From Hymenolepis diminuta (taxonomy: Eukaryota; Platyhelminthes; Cestoda; Cyclophyllidea; Hymenolepididae), in NCBI GenBank assembly GCA_900708905.1, contig CAADRB010000020.1, positions 537,222 to 601,221 on the forward strand: a stretch of DNA of 64,000 nt, read 5' to 3'. Positions within the stretch are counted from its first letter, which is position 1, and every line of letters begins with the position of its first letter. Under the pieces are notes generated by a model. That model made no database searches. It worked only from the letters and a program-made list of their open reading frames with translations, and was not told the DNA's origin. A program made the translations under genes and the position numbers. This document shows positions 54,501 through 63,069 of this stretch, in pieces.

Positions 54501-55346
54501 ATATAAGTGTTGAAAATGCTTTACTTAAAAGACTTGACAGTTATAGTAAAAAATACTGTTAGTATTTGCTATTGTGCATCAGTACTTGGAATTCATAAGT
54601 AATCGAGAAGTCTAGATAGTGATTTTTAAGTCTGTTATTATAAGTTCTTATCTCATTGGCGACGGTTCCAGTCAGAGGGATGTATTAGAGACAGATGCAA
54701 ACTACCCTTGATCAGGAAACAAATCATGTATTCATTTACTTTAATCTGATTTTTAGGTGCCCAGCGTTGTGTATCAATTCGGCAAGCGCTGACTCATATC
54801 CGACAGTGGTTCCTTGAAGATAACTGGATACTAAATGGTGGCAAATCAGAGACCAAAGAATTATCAGATCAAGATGCTAAAATGACTTGGCAACAGGCTG
54901 ATATCACTGTTGCTCGCTGGTTAGCTGGTCAGCTTGGCTACACACAGCTGGTTGAAGCACTGCGTGGTCTCCGAAATCTCAAATTTGACCCTTCAACTTG
55001 TATTTGGAGTCTACCAGAGGGAGACGAAGCAAAACAGGCTGAAAAGACCACTCCCGAAACTTCAACTTCATCTTTCCTTCCACGATTGGAGGATATTACG
55101 AGAGAACAAATTGTAAATCATATACGACGGTTAGTTGAAAGTTCGAACTCTTATTGATTCCCTCTTTCTGTACTTGTTATCAATATCGACTTATTACTCT
55201 TCAGATTATTGATTCAGTATCCAGAGTGTATTGACGAAGCGCAGGACTGTATTCAGATTCTTCAAAGCACCCGTCCACTCTCACCATCAACCGTTATTGG
55301 CCGGCATACCTCTGAATCCTCCTCAGAAACCGTTTCTAAGACATAG
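24598..55346 (+). CDS. ACACA: Acetyl-CoA carboxylase (eukaryotic multi-domain), about 32 exons, about 2,680 aa
   Basis: ACC converts acetyl-CoA to malonyl-CoA with biotin, bicarbonate and ATP. Exons: 24598-24701 (probable), 24821-24914, 26520-26768, 29873-29954, 31999-32097, 32192-32427, 33580-33789, 33829-34002, 34048-34376, 36603-36753, 36825-36928, 37008-37089, 37319-37530, 38577-38810, 38893-39232, 39307-39622, 42453-42889, 43913-44208, 46488-46943, 46988-47138, 47736-47915, 48132-48149 (uncertain microexon), 48380-48559, 48622-48930, 49002-49475, 49553-49822, 49985-50983, 52437-52817, 52969-53203, 54037-54180, 54757-55129, 55205-55346 (stop TAG). Phases agree at every junction. Domains in order: biotin carboxylase, biotin carrier, central domain, carboxyltransferase. 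The protein is longer than the usual ~2,350 aa because of low-complexity insertions. Either the ATG at 24598 or the one at 24852 could be the start. No stop or frameshift lies in the exons, so the gene looks functional. Confidence 0.96.
26520..36753 (+). CDS. ACC biotin carboxylase domain exons
   Basis: Eight exons from [20 protein letters not shown] to the Lys of LIAQKDK encode the biotin carboxylase half, about residues 67-576. The ATP-grasp glycine loop is [11 protein letters not shown] in 32192-32427. [12 protein letters not shown] and [17 protein letters not shown] are in 33580-33789, and [17 protein letters not shown] is in 33829-34002. These are the metal, ATP and bicarbonate binding segments of the family and all look intact. 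[15 protein letters not shown] and [10 protein letters not shown] follow in 34048-34376. Confidence 0.95.
26890..27345 (+). repeat. Three diverged tandem repeats (about 165-bp unit) in ACC intron 3
   Basis: Three successive units begin near 26890, 27059 and 27221. Each starts with a version of GTGACATCTGTTACATCTGA, continues through a CCTATGAATGAA-like block and ends with TCTTAAGTGCATTGGTAC. The copies are clearly related but diverged, so the array is old. The third copy is truncated before the SINE-like sequence at 27371. Confidence 0.7.
27371..27600 (+). repeat. SINE-like element with tRNA-like head, copy 1
   Basis: The head resembles a Pol III promoter: GTGGTTAACCTG in the A-box position and GAGGTTCGATGATC in the B-box position about 35 nt later. 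The body contains GAGTTTCTCACTGGACC, then GTGTTAGAAAACGCTTCCC and CAGCTTGGCAATTATTG. The same body recurs at 35032-35190 and, weaker, at 54449-54547. A tRNA-derived SINE of about 230 bp is the simplest reading. Confidence 0.55.
27652..28953 (-). mobile_element. Decayed mariner transposon in ACC intron 3
   Basis: The element is 1,302 bp and flanked by TA on both sides (27650-27651 and 28954-28955). Terminal inverted repeats: the left end reads TCAGGTTGTAATAGAAGTT and the right end, on the minus strand, TCAGGTTGTAACAGAAGTT. The transposase is on the minus strand. The helix-turn-helix part ([40 protein letters not shown]) is at 28676-28450. [13 protein letters not shown] and then [19 protein letters not shown] follow in shifted frames. 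[14 protein letters not shown] and LHYDNAKPH, with the first two catalytic Asp residues, lie in 28200-27990. The third Asp (in LAPTD) is in another frame. At least three frameshifts make it inactive. Confidence 0.92.
31672..31745 (+). repeat. SINE-head-like fragment
   Basis: The motif GGCGTAGCGGTCAAC resembles the A-box region of the tRNA-like heads at 27371, 32728 and 32928. A clear B box and body are lacking, so this is a probable fragment only. Confidence 0.35.
32728..32795 (+). repeat. tRNA-like SINE head in ACC intron 6
   Basis: GACGTGGTGGTCAACGTG is followed by a small stem-loop CCGA-TTTCAAAT-TCGG in the anticodon-arm position and then AGGAGTTCATTTCTC in the B-box position. It looks like a degenerate tRNA-derived sequence. 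It does not close a full cloverleaf, so I do not call it a tRNA gene. Confidence 0.45.
32928..32975 (+). repeat. SINE-head-like fragment
   Basis: GGCGGCGTAGTGGTAACC matches the A-box region of the SINE-like heads nearby, about 200 bp after the copy at 32728. No B box or body is clear. Confidence 0.35.
35032..35190 (+). repeat. SINE-like element, copy 2 (ACC intron 9)
   Basis: It shares the body of the 27371-27600 copy: GAGTTTCTCACCAGGACTG, then GCTAGAAAACGCTTCCCTAA and GAGCTTGGTAGTTATTAG. The head (GGTTAGGTCAACAGGTC) is more degenerate. Same orientation as ACC. Confidence 0.55.
38577..38810 (+). CDS. ACC biotin carboxyl carrier (BCCP) exon
   Basis: This single exon encodes the biotinyl domain from [15 protein letters not shown] to QLDDPQQCQ. 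The biotin-accepting lysine is in [13 protein letters not shown]; its codon is 38668-38670, about residue 740. Animal ACCs have EVMKM here; this one has EVMKL, so the residue after the lysine is changed. The surrounding glycine and hydrophobic pattern is kept, and biotinylation is likely but unproven. Confidence 0.93.
38893..48930 (+). CDS. ACC central domain exons
   Basis: These exons encode the poorly conserved central domain that bridges the carrier and carboxyltransferase parts. Recognisable landmarks are LIPVHTSGG at its start, [29 protein letters not shown] (43913-44208), [20 protein letters not shown] (48380-48559) and [20 protein letters not shown] (48622-48930). Two low-complexity insertions lengthen it: a Gly/Ser/Thr run in 42453-42889 and a Ser/Asp-rich stretch in 46488-46943. 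The link between 47915 and 48380 is uncertain; an 18-nt exon at 48132-48149 is the only option I found that keeps the frame. Confidence 0.88.
39708..39900 (+). repeat. Dispersed repeat R3, copy 1 (ACC intron 16)
   Basis: The blocks AATCCAGACGGTAAGGCTGC and AAGGTCAAGAGTTGAGTTGG are shared with 63525-63690 (CTAATCCAGTCAGTAAGGCT, AAGACCAAGAGTCG) and, for the second block, with 60485-60605 (GAACCAAGAGTTAGATTG). All copies are in the plus orientation. No coding capacity was seen. Confidence 0.5.
41078..41345 (+). repeat. Dispersed repeat R2, copy 1 (ACC intron 16)
   Basis: The start GAAATTTGTTAACAG is followed by GATAAAGAAGGAGAAATTGA and ATCAAGGTATCGGTGAGCCT. It corresponds block by block to 45598-45965 and 58470-58830, all in the plus orientation. 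It has no open frame and no recognised family. Confidence 0.6.
44765..45225 (+). repeat. Pair of related short repeats in ACC intron 18
   Basis: A segment at 44765-44845 (GGTTAGGAACGGATAATTTC, then AATTTTGATAGAAACTGTA) is echoed at 45138-45222 (GGATGGATGACTTTGCGAAA, then AATTTTGGTAAATACTGTA). They are probably two diverged copies of one dispersed sequence. Similarity is modest. Confidence 0.35.
45598..45965 (+). repeat. Dispersed repeat R2, copy 2 (ACC intron 18)
   Basis: It contains GAAATCGGTTAACAGAAAGT, GATAAAGGAGAGAAGATCGA, GTGATTCGTC and TGCTCATTGACCGG. The same order is found at 58470-58830, with CATTCGTG-type spacers varying. About 370 bp, non-coding. Confidence 0.65.
49553..53203 (+). 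CDS. ACC carboxyltransferase domain exons
   Basis: Four exons encode the carboxyltransferase that moves the carboxyl group from biotin to acetyl-CoA. Seen: [19 protein letters not shown] and [12 protein letters not shown] in 49553-49822. [71 protein letters not shown] and [17 protein letters not shown] lie in 49985-50983. [30 protein letters not shown] and PIYHQ are in 52437-52817, and [14 protein letters not shown] is in 52969-53203. The key arginine in GRARLGG and the oxyanion-hole glycines are present. The 999-nt exon 49985-50983 is the largest in the gene. Confidence 0.96.
54037..55346 (+). CDS. ACC C-terminal exons
   Basis: Three exons complete the protein after the carboxyltransferase domain. 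[20 protein letters not shown] corresponds to the family's C-terminal helical segment, and IVNHIRR followed by [14 protein letters not shown] matches the last conserved helix. The tail after it is Ser/Thr-rich and ends at TAG 55344-55346. A worm-specific insertion ([24 protein letters not shown]) occupies 54037-54180. Confidence 0.9.
54449..54547 (+). repeat. SINE-like body fragment, copy 3 (ACC intron 29)
   Basis: AGTAACTCACCCTAGGGACT, then CACTCTACCCATATAAGTGT and GAAAATGCTTTACTTAAAAG correspond to the body blocks of the copies at 27371 and 35032, in the same order and orientation. The head is missing or too diverged. Confidence 0.45.
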
Positions 55347-55497
55347 CTCGAATCTCATAGGCATCTTTTGTGTACATTAACTCCTTTCCTTTTAGTTTCC
55401 TTCTTCTCTTATTATTCAGCAGTACCTTCCGCTAGTGTATAGAAATATGCACAAACTATGGGAAAGTCTTATTTTTGTTCTCTTAATCCCCCGCCCT

Positions 55498-55498
55498 N
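55498..55498. other. Ambiguous base (n)
   Basis: A single undetermined base lies in a C-rich run of the ACC 3' untranslated region, about 150 nt after the stop codon. It has no effect on coding. Confidence 0.99.
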
Positions 55499-55652
55499 CC
55501 GCCCATCCCCGCTCTTGCCTTTCCTTTGTCATATATTACTTTAATTTATAAATAATAGGTTGCGTTCTCATTCATCCACTGGTGACCCTGCGCCTGCGAA
55601 ACATTGTTTGCTGCTTCTTCCACCTTTCGAAACCGTATGTGTTAATTGATGT

Positions 55653-55658
55653 AATAAA
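55653..55658 (+). promoter_or_regulatory. Polyadenylation signal AATAAA of ACC
   Basis: AATAAA lies about 307 nt after the ACC stop codon and is followed within 20 nt by a T-rich stretch. It is the best candidate for the 3' end. Confidence 0.5.
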
Positions 55659-58600
55659 GTAACTTGATTTTTTAACTGGGTCTAAATTTAATGAAGAAAA
55701 TTTTAACCCTCTCCCGGAATACAACTCATGCTTTCTATTACTAGCCGAGGTGTCAACGGTATTATGCTGCTAAACGCAAAACCTGGTTGTTTGATGTATA
55801 GTTCGGTCCTCTGTTATGAGATACACTGCGGTTGCTCAGATCCCGGAAAGAGAGAGAAAAATGAACAGAGATTCAACCAGACAAGACTAGTCAAATAACC
55901 AAACATTTATTGACTGAATTTAGAAAGTATTAGTGCAATTGCAATTGGGTTTGCCCAGATTTTAATTAGCCGGGAAATATTGAATCGATCATTGGTCTTC
56001 ATAATTTGATGTGGAGAACGTGACTGGTCATATAATGGACAAGTCGATGAATGGCAGCCGAATTCATTATGCTCTGATCTGCCATCTTTATGACGTGGGA
56101 GTGACATATTAATAACGTGGAACTGATATTGCACTTCCAGTACAAAGTATTGTTTCACCTTGCTATCACCTGATTCAGCTAAAATATTAGTCCCAATGTG
56201 GCCATGGTTAAAATTTGAGAGGTTTGATGCGTCTACTCTTTATTTACAAATGAAAGAAGTTGTTTTTAACGTAGTTTCAGCAGGATGGAGTGGTTTCTAA
56301 AAATAATATATCTCAAATATAGGACAGAGCCCAAAAGCTTATCCTCTTGAGGGACCGTCGCAAATATAAAGGTTAGTAATTCCTTTCCTACCCGATCCCA
56401 AGAAAGGTGGGATGAAAAACAACTAAATATGTCTAATGTTGAAAGCCGGTAAGATGTTACCAGACCACCTGATGGCTCGACGGATTCATTAACATATAGA
56501 AAAGTGTAAATATCAGGGACGGAAAATGAACAGTTAAGTGTGAGAAAAAACTTGCGGAAGTGAGGAATATGGTTACTATTAGCTGAAGCATTATAAACTC
56601 TAAACTCTGGTAGTTATGTGATGACACAAATTGGAAATTGAATTGGGATCAAAATCAGCAAGTCACTATATGCTGAGTAACAAGGAGAAAGGAATACGAG
56701 CTAACATGATCGTTTTATGGTGACACCCCATCAGCGTAGAAGGGTAACTAGCTTGGCTATTTCCACCATCAACTTCATGAACTTTGCTACTTCAGGATTA
56801 AAGACTGTTGGATTAAATTTAATGGTTAGAGCTACTACTAATAGGTGACAACCACAGTTTTCAAATCACACTCCCAAGAGTGGTGAGCAGATCAAATTTT
56901 ATTATTATTGAAATTGGGAAGATGTGGAGAGAGAAAGAAACAAAGTTTAGTAGAGAGATAAGAATAATGATGATCGTAAAAAAAGAGATGAAAATCAAAT
57001 TGAGGAGAGCCGAGCGTTTACGATTCGCCACTTGTGGTATTATACAGGCAGAAAAACTGAGCCGCCGCGGAAGAGGCGAGTAGAAAATCGATATCCTACA
57101 ACTGACGTTTCACCGTCTGGGTGGTAAAACGTAGCAACTGAACTAAGTTTAAGGAAGCATTAAAACATAAAGAAATAATTTCGCATAAAAGCGACTTCAA
57201 TTAATGCGTTATTTGAAAAACAATCGGAGGAACTTTTATGGAAAATGCTTCAAGACAGTTGCTGAATATTTACATTATTAGAAAACACAGAGCAAGAAAC
57301 AGCGTTGAGCTAAGTAATTGCGCCAGATTGTAAATATGGATAATCTTTAATCATTATGAAGTTCAAAGAATGTACCATATCCAGAACTAAGTAGAAAATT
57401 GGATTAAATGAGAAGTTAAATGTAGGTGGGAAATGTGGCACTATGGAAAAATCATTAACTCTTCCTATTGAGTACCTTACATTACACTCAAGCTTATGTA
57501 AATTAGAAATTAACGTACTGTTTTAGCGACAAAACTCTGTTACCCAGGCCGGAGAAGAAAATTAGCTTATGTCAAAGCTACTCGAAAATTGAGGTAAAGA
57601 GAACAGTCAAAGGTTAAAAATTCACACTATGCAAACATAGTACGTTATTGCACGTAGCCAAAAGCTGATATTTGGAGATTTGACTCTAGCGGTTTTTACA
57701 AAATTGGAAACCTCAATAATACTACAAATGATTCAGTGGAAATATGACAGTTTGTCTTGACTATAAATAAATATTTACTGAGATCTCATTTTTCGTTGGA
57801 TGGTGAGAAGGGAACAAAACAATTCAGTGAAAGATTGTTTTGCTTATATACTGAAAGCATGTGAGTGACATTTTCCAAAGCCGAGTATAGTTAATGGGAC
57901 ACAAGTTGTCCACTTTCGTAAAGTGTAAGATTCCTCTATGCCGCAGCACTTATAGAAGTTGTAGTTTTGCTGCTAACATACACCTACCTACTAGATCCGC
58001 AGAAATATAGTTGACTCAGACTTCGAGATAGAAAGGTAAAACAGATATAGTTACTCCAAAGTCGCCTTACTAACTTTTTAACAAGGCTAATTATAGGAGA
58101 ACATAACTAATGATTGTACCGAAGGGGAAAGAGACTTGTCCAGATTAACTTTCCAGGTATTCGAGCCAGCATGGACTCGCATATAAGCCAGGCTGAGACC
58201 ACCTTTGACGTGGATTGATTACCTCACAAAGGTACATATACCCTATTTTCTTTGTTTGTCCTTATCGTACACTTCTTTGGAGAAGATAATGAAACAATGG
58301 TAGAGTACTATGCGAATAGAACGTAAGGTATATAAGTCAAGAGTAGGATGTTAAGGTATCGAAAATGGACAAATAAGCGCTAGAGAGACCGATACTCACG
58401 TACATTTACCGGTACAAATCCACGTTCAGATGATCTTATTCTATCCGTTATTATTAAGTTGTAATTATGGGAAACACCTGAAATCGGTTAACAGAAAACT
58501 TAACAAGTGTTAGAGAGGAGATAAAAAAGATACTAAGAGCAACGACAATCATCAAAGTGACTTACTCCATTCGAATTTTGGACTCAGACAGTTATTTAGT

Positions 58601-59036
58601 TTTCCAAAATTCAAATTTCGTGATTCGCCCCCTGATCGCAATAAATGCCCGTCTAAGATCTTCAATGAGTATTGACCGGGCTTTTAATCAAGATAGTCGG
58701 TCTCGTAATTCAAATCATTTTTTCTTCCAATGACTGAAAAGGGAACATAATTTTACATGATGTTCTGCAGCTTGCAGTTCTAAAATGGCGCAGATTAGAC
58801 GGCTTAAAATTTCAAGTTATTAATTGTGTTCACTCAAGGTGAATGAGTGAAATTAAACGGTCGATTAATTGATCATGATATGAGATAGTCCCGGCAAATG
58901 AAATGTGAGATTTATTTTGAAATATATGTACGAATTTGAAATGAACACTATACTATTTTCAAACGTGTGCAATTTGCTCATGTCATTTTGACAAAAATGT
59001 TGGATTCCTATTCATAATAAATGCACTCTTTGAGAT
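55659..59036. other. Intergenic region between ACC and the kinase
   Basis: AT-rich, with stops in all frames and no recognised gene. It contains one copy of repeat R2 (58470-58830). A tRNA-like fragment may lie on the minus strand near 58145-58205 (box-B-like GGCTCGAATACC), too weak to call. Short open frames here have no family resemblance. Confidence 0.5.
58470..58830 (+). repeat. Dispersed repeat R2, copy 3
   Basis: GAAATCGGTTAACAGAAAAC, GTTAGAGAGGAGATAAAAAA, TTTCGTGATTCGCCCCCTGA and CAATGAGTATTGACCGGG occur in the same order as in the copy at 45598-45965. It ends about 250 bp before the kinase start. Confidence 0.65.
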
Positions 59037-59052
59037 TAGGGTTACTTTTTAG
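59037..59052 (+). promoter_or_regulatory. Splice-acceptor-like site upstream of the kinase start
   Basis: A T-rich tract ending TTTTTAG at 59052 lies 36 nt before the kinase ATG. It fits a 5' UTR intron or a spliced-leader acceptor. With an otherwise single-exon gene, this would be the only splice in the transcript. Confidence 0.35.
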
Positions 59053-59088
59053 ACTGATATCGTCATCGATTAACGATTGTGGAGACTA

Positions 59089-60267
59089 ATGGCCGTCAAA
59101 TCCTTTACTCCTGTGAAATTTCTCGGCATGGGATGCTTCTCCCTCGTTTATTCCGTCGTATCTTACAATGAACACGATAAAGACAAAGTTTATGCATTAA
59201 AGCGTTACTTCATTCGGCAACCCAAAGCCCTCCTCTATGCAATAAAAGAGTTTACTATACTCAAAAGGCTGGCTCTTTCAGACAGCGTAACTCCATTTCT
59301 TCCAAAACTGTTCTATGCGTTTCGGATTCATGCCTCTCCAGTTCTTGTGCTAAAACAGGAAAGCACACTAAATTTAGCAGATCTTATGTTCGCTGTTAAG
59401 CGTTTTGATGAGGTTGAAGCCAAGTTCTATCTCACGGAAATAATTTGCGGACTGCGATACCTCCATGCCTTAGACATTGTACAACTGGATCTCAAACCAG
59501 ATAACATACTCCTCTCAGAAACTAATCATATTGTTATATCCGATTTTGACCGATCTTTCGATTTCACTGCAAAGAATAACATTCCTGCTAGGCACGACTT
59601 TCTGTCTACCGTGTACTATATGGCACCAGAAATAGCCAGGTATCAGGTCATATCAGACAAGGCCGACATTTGGAGTCTTGGCATAATCGCATCACTATTA
59701 ATTGGTGATACTTTTCGACCGTTTTCTGATGACGTGGATGTGGCGCTTAGAATGGCAAAGAAGGGTCAGTGGAAATTGAACTGCTATGATAGAATATCAC
59801 CGGAATTCAGGGAGTTTCTTCATGCCTGCTTTAGGTACTCTTATGTGCAACGTCCTAACGTTGCCCAACTTCAAAATCTAGCTTACTTCAAGGATGTCAA
59901 TTGGAACTGTGTTCAGTCACTTCAAATAGAGCCTCCCTACTCGACCCAAGATATAAAAAATAATCCAATAGATATAAAGTTTAACTTTGATCCCCATGAA
60001 CCCCTGATTCTTCGACTCCTATTTGATAGAGGTTATCCCAAAATAAAAGACGGGGATTTTCAATATAAGACGAACAGCGACGGCACCCAAGAAATAGTTA
60101 AATCGAGCGCTACAGTTGAATGTTTCTCCAAAATTGGGTACACACCTGAAATGGTTGTTGAAGCCTATAAGCAATTTAAATTTACGAATCCATGTTTGCT
60201 TCCGCAACAGTCAGCGAAACCGGATGATAATGTTAACTCTGAAAATCAAAAGGAAAATAATCAATAA
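59089..60267 (+). CDS. Divergent AGC-like Ser/Thr protein kinase, single exon, 392 aa
   Basis: An uninterrupted frame from ATG 59089 to TAA 60267; an upstream TTG extends it four codons but the ATG is preferred. The kinase domain covers about residues 8-285. Glycine loop GMGCFSLVY at 13-21; ATP lysine in ALKRY (Lys 38); helix C glutamate in IKEFTIL (Glu 54). The catalytic loop is IVQLDLKPDNILL, where HRD has become QLD although Asp 134 and the Asn remain. The magnesium loop is ISDFDRSFDF, with DFD (152-154) in place of DFG. APE is present (MAPEI, 179-181), as is DKADIWSLGI. The end of the lobe (YFKDVNWN and IEPPY) resembles AGC kinases. The C-terminal tail to 392 has no recognised domain. It is the only intronless gene here, which suggests a retrocopy or lineage-specific family member. 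The substrate is unknown, and activity is uncertain with DFD. Confidence 0.88.
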   Translation: MAVKSFTPVKFLGMGCFSLVYSVVSYNEHDKDKVYALKRYFIRQPKALLYAIKEFTILKRLALSDSVTPFLPKLFYAFRIHASPVLVLKQESTLNLADLMFAVKRFDEVEAKFYLTEIICGLRYLHALDIVQLDLKPDNILLSETNHIVISDFDRSFDFTAKNNIPARHDFLSTVYYMAPEIARYQVISDKADIWSLGIIASLLIGDTFRPFSDDVDVALRMAKKGQWKLNCYDRISPEFREFLHACFRYSYVQRPNVAQLQNLAYFKDVNWNCVQSLQIEPPYSTQDIKNNPIDIKFNFDPHEPLILRLLFDRGYPKIKDGDFQYKTNSDGTQEIVKSSATVECFSKIGYTPEMVVEAYKQFKFTNPCLLPQQSAKPDDNVNSENQKENNQ

Positions 60268-60289
60268 ATTTGGTTAACTATTTATGTTC

Positions 60290-60295
60290 AATAAA
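60290..60295 (+). promoter_or_regulatory. Polyadenylation signal AATAAA of the kinase gene
   Basis: AATAAA lies 23 nt after the kinase stop codon, giving a very short 3' UTR. Its presence supports transcription of the intact frame. Confidence 0.55.
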
Positions 60296-60484
60296 ATTGT
60301 AGGAAGATGGATGAGCTTTGCTTTTCAAGTTGATGAATTACCGGACAGTTAATTAGTCCTAATATGAACTCTGACTGTATATGTACAAGACATTCATTAG
60401 CTTCAGCATCGGAAAAAAGTTTGAGTCAAAACTAAATTTGACCACATTAGCATTAATATAAGAGTCCGACCGTGTTAGGCTTAG

Positions 60485-60605
60485 AACCATTCCAATACAA
60501 AATTGATGAACCAAGAGTTAGATTGAACTACTAGCGCATTGGGCAGTTGTAGTGGAATGCGAAAGAAGAGAGTAAAGAGATGAATTGGGAACAGGAATGG
60601 AAGAA
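60485..60605 (+). repeat. Dispersed repeat R3, partial copy
   Basis: GAACCAAGAGTTAGATTGAA, followed by TACTAGCGCATTGGGCAG and a purine-rich end with GAAAGAAGAGAG, parallels 39838-39900 (AAGGTCAAGAGTTGAGTTGG, ACGTTAGCATT, GAAAGAGAGAG). Confidence 0.4.
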
Positions 60606-63069
60606 AGAAAAACTTCAGTATAGAGCAAGTTGTATTAGGATTGTGATAAATAAGGCGAATTCAGGTACAACGAGGGGTTGATTGATTTCGCGCTTTTATT
60701 TGTCATTCAGCAAACAACAAGAGTCTGTCACATGACAAGTAGGACGCGAACAAGTGAGTCAGAATATACATACAACAAGCTCAAGGATAACCGCGCATAA
60801 GTAACAAGAAATATTATTTAAATTTCTTAAACACTAATAATAGACGTAATGAAGCAGCTTCAGGTAATAAAATGACACGTCAAACCACCTGCGCAGTTGG
60901 AACAGATCGAAAATGGCTAGAACACACTCCAATGCTTAGCTAAAATTTGAGGCATTACTACGTGGATGGATTAGTCGTGGCGTACGATTGGTACTTCATA
61001 CTTCCAAATGGGATCTTCCTATTATTAAAATGCTACACGTAAAACCTGTTATGACCAAACATCTATTCCAAAATTGCTAAACTGCCAGTCCCAGTGTATG
61101 CAAAGTTTGAATTCGGAAGGTAAGTTGAATGCGTTTATTCTGTGGGTACTAATAGGAGTCATTTTGTCGGGGATTTATTTGCTATTGTTTTTACTGGAGT
61201 TCATAAACAAAGTCGAATTTCCTAAGACACGCTATTTATGAAAGCTTATCAAGTCAAGAAAAGGCAGCGAACGAAATAATTGTCACTAGAGATTTATCGA
61301 GAGCTGTAAATAACGTTATTTTCAAAGAAATTGATATTCTGGAGAATATTAGCGGGATTAAATAATGATTGACAAGTGATGCCTTAATGTTGACTTTTAA
61401 AATATGGGCCTCACATTAATAATGATGAAAATGGTGAAGTACAGTGGGTTCTCTTAATAATTGACCAGAGGGAAGCCTACACATACGTCTGAATGGAGCA
61501 TTCCAGGTGTATTTTACATATATTTAGATGAGCTGGCACGGATGGTAGTTAGAAAGGTGGGATGAAAAAGAGACTAAAGTAGGGTTATTGGAAGAGGTGA
61601 TGAAAGACTAAATGACAATGAAAGTTGGCATGGTGGTAATTCAGATGATAAAGCAACAGAACAAGAAAATAGGAGTAATAAATTATCTAGTGCATTACAA
61701 ACGTAATATCATCCTTAAAACCAGTAAAACCAAACTCTATATAGTCTAAAGAGCCTGAAATGCCATTCATTATAATTGCTGCGATCTCTCGACTTGATAA
61801 TCTTTTTGAATCCCGTCTTGAATTTAAGATATTGAGTGTGTTCCAGAAATTTCCTCATCCGTTAATGTGAAAAATAGCAACCAATTTGTATTCAAGCAGT
61901 ATACGTATTCAACTTCTCTACTGGCTTTATACTTATGGTACACTGGAGTCTCTCAGGTCTATTATATACTCCCTCAAAGGATTATTAAAAGATTCATAGT
62001 CACATTAAAAAATGCCACGTCATTGAAATTTCCATAAAATCTACTGAGTTCTCTAACGGTTAATTTTTTTATTTTCTGCTAGAAATTAATTATTAATACT
62101 AACCCTTAGGCACATACTTAGTCATGATAATTTAAATTAATCAATGCATTTTTAGTAAATCATATAATAATTTAATGATGTAATCAGACACGGAGTGACT
62201 CTCAAAGTAGACAGTTCCTCTAAGGACACTTTATTTAGCCTTTATACATGAATCCATTTTCACGCATAGAATTTAGAAGTGTAATCCAGCTCTCCTTCCT
62301 ACGACTCTCTTTCTCCTCTTTCCTACCTCTATGATCGTCAGATATGTCACTAGTTCAACTTCATTTCTTTTGATCTGGAAACAGTTGTTGCATCCTCCCA
62401 GCCTTTAGGATCATCGGATTTAAAAGGAGATATCCCCAAATCTGACTCAGTCGCATTATTAAAGTACTCTAATGCTAACCCTACTAAGTATTGTAAAATA
62501 CGTCAAAACCCAGTGAATTTCCTTAATGATGTTTTATTGCTTAATCTATTTGTTAAGTATTATTTTAAATTTCACTCCATTCTCTTGTCTTCAGAATACA
62601 ATATTATGTAATTGTGTGTTTCGATTTTAGTAAGAACAATTACTCTTAACACTCACATTTTATAATCCATAAATTCATTGAAAAGTTCAAAATAAAATTT
62701 TTCTCTAATAAAAAGTGTAATCACACCGGTTCTTAAGATTTAGAAAAAGAGTATATGCTAGAAACGATGACCTAAATACGCATCGAAATTAATATACAAT
62801 AAATGACAAAATAAAGGTATGGAAGGTTAACAAATTAAAGTCAAATGTTAAAAAGAAATGAATGAAATTTCTGCTGATATTAAAAAATTCTGCAGTTTAA
62901 GGTAAAACAAACCTTGTAATTAATTTCTCAATTATAGACATGCACTTCTATTTAACGCTAATAATTTGTTGCGGTGATAAAATGTTGAAGTTAACAAACA
63001 GTTTCTCTCAAAACTAAAACACAAAAATGTTGCGTAGATCAGGGTGTATAGAATAAACCGCCATGAGGA

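Noticed and set aside
58145..58205. tRNA-like sequence on the minus strand (box-B-like GGCTCGAATACC)
   Set aside because: No complete cloverleaf and no clear A box; too weak to list as a gene.
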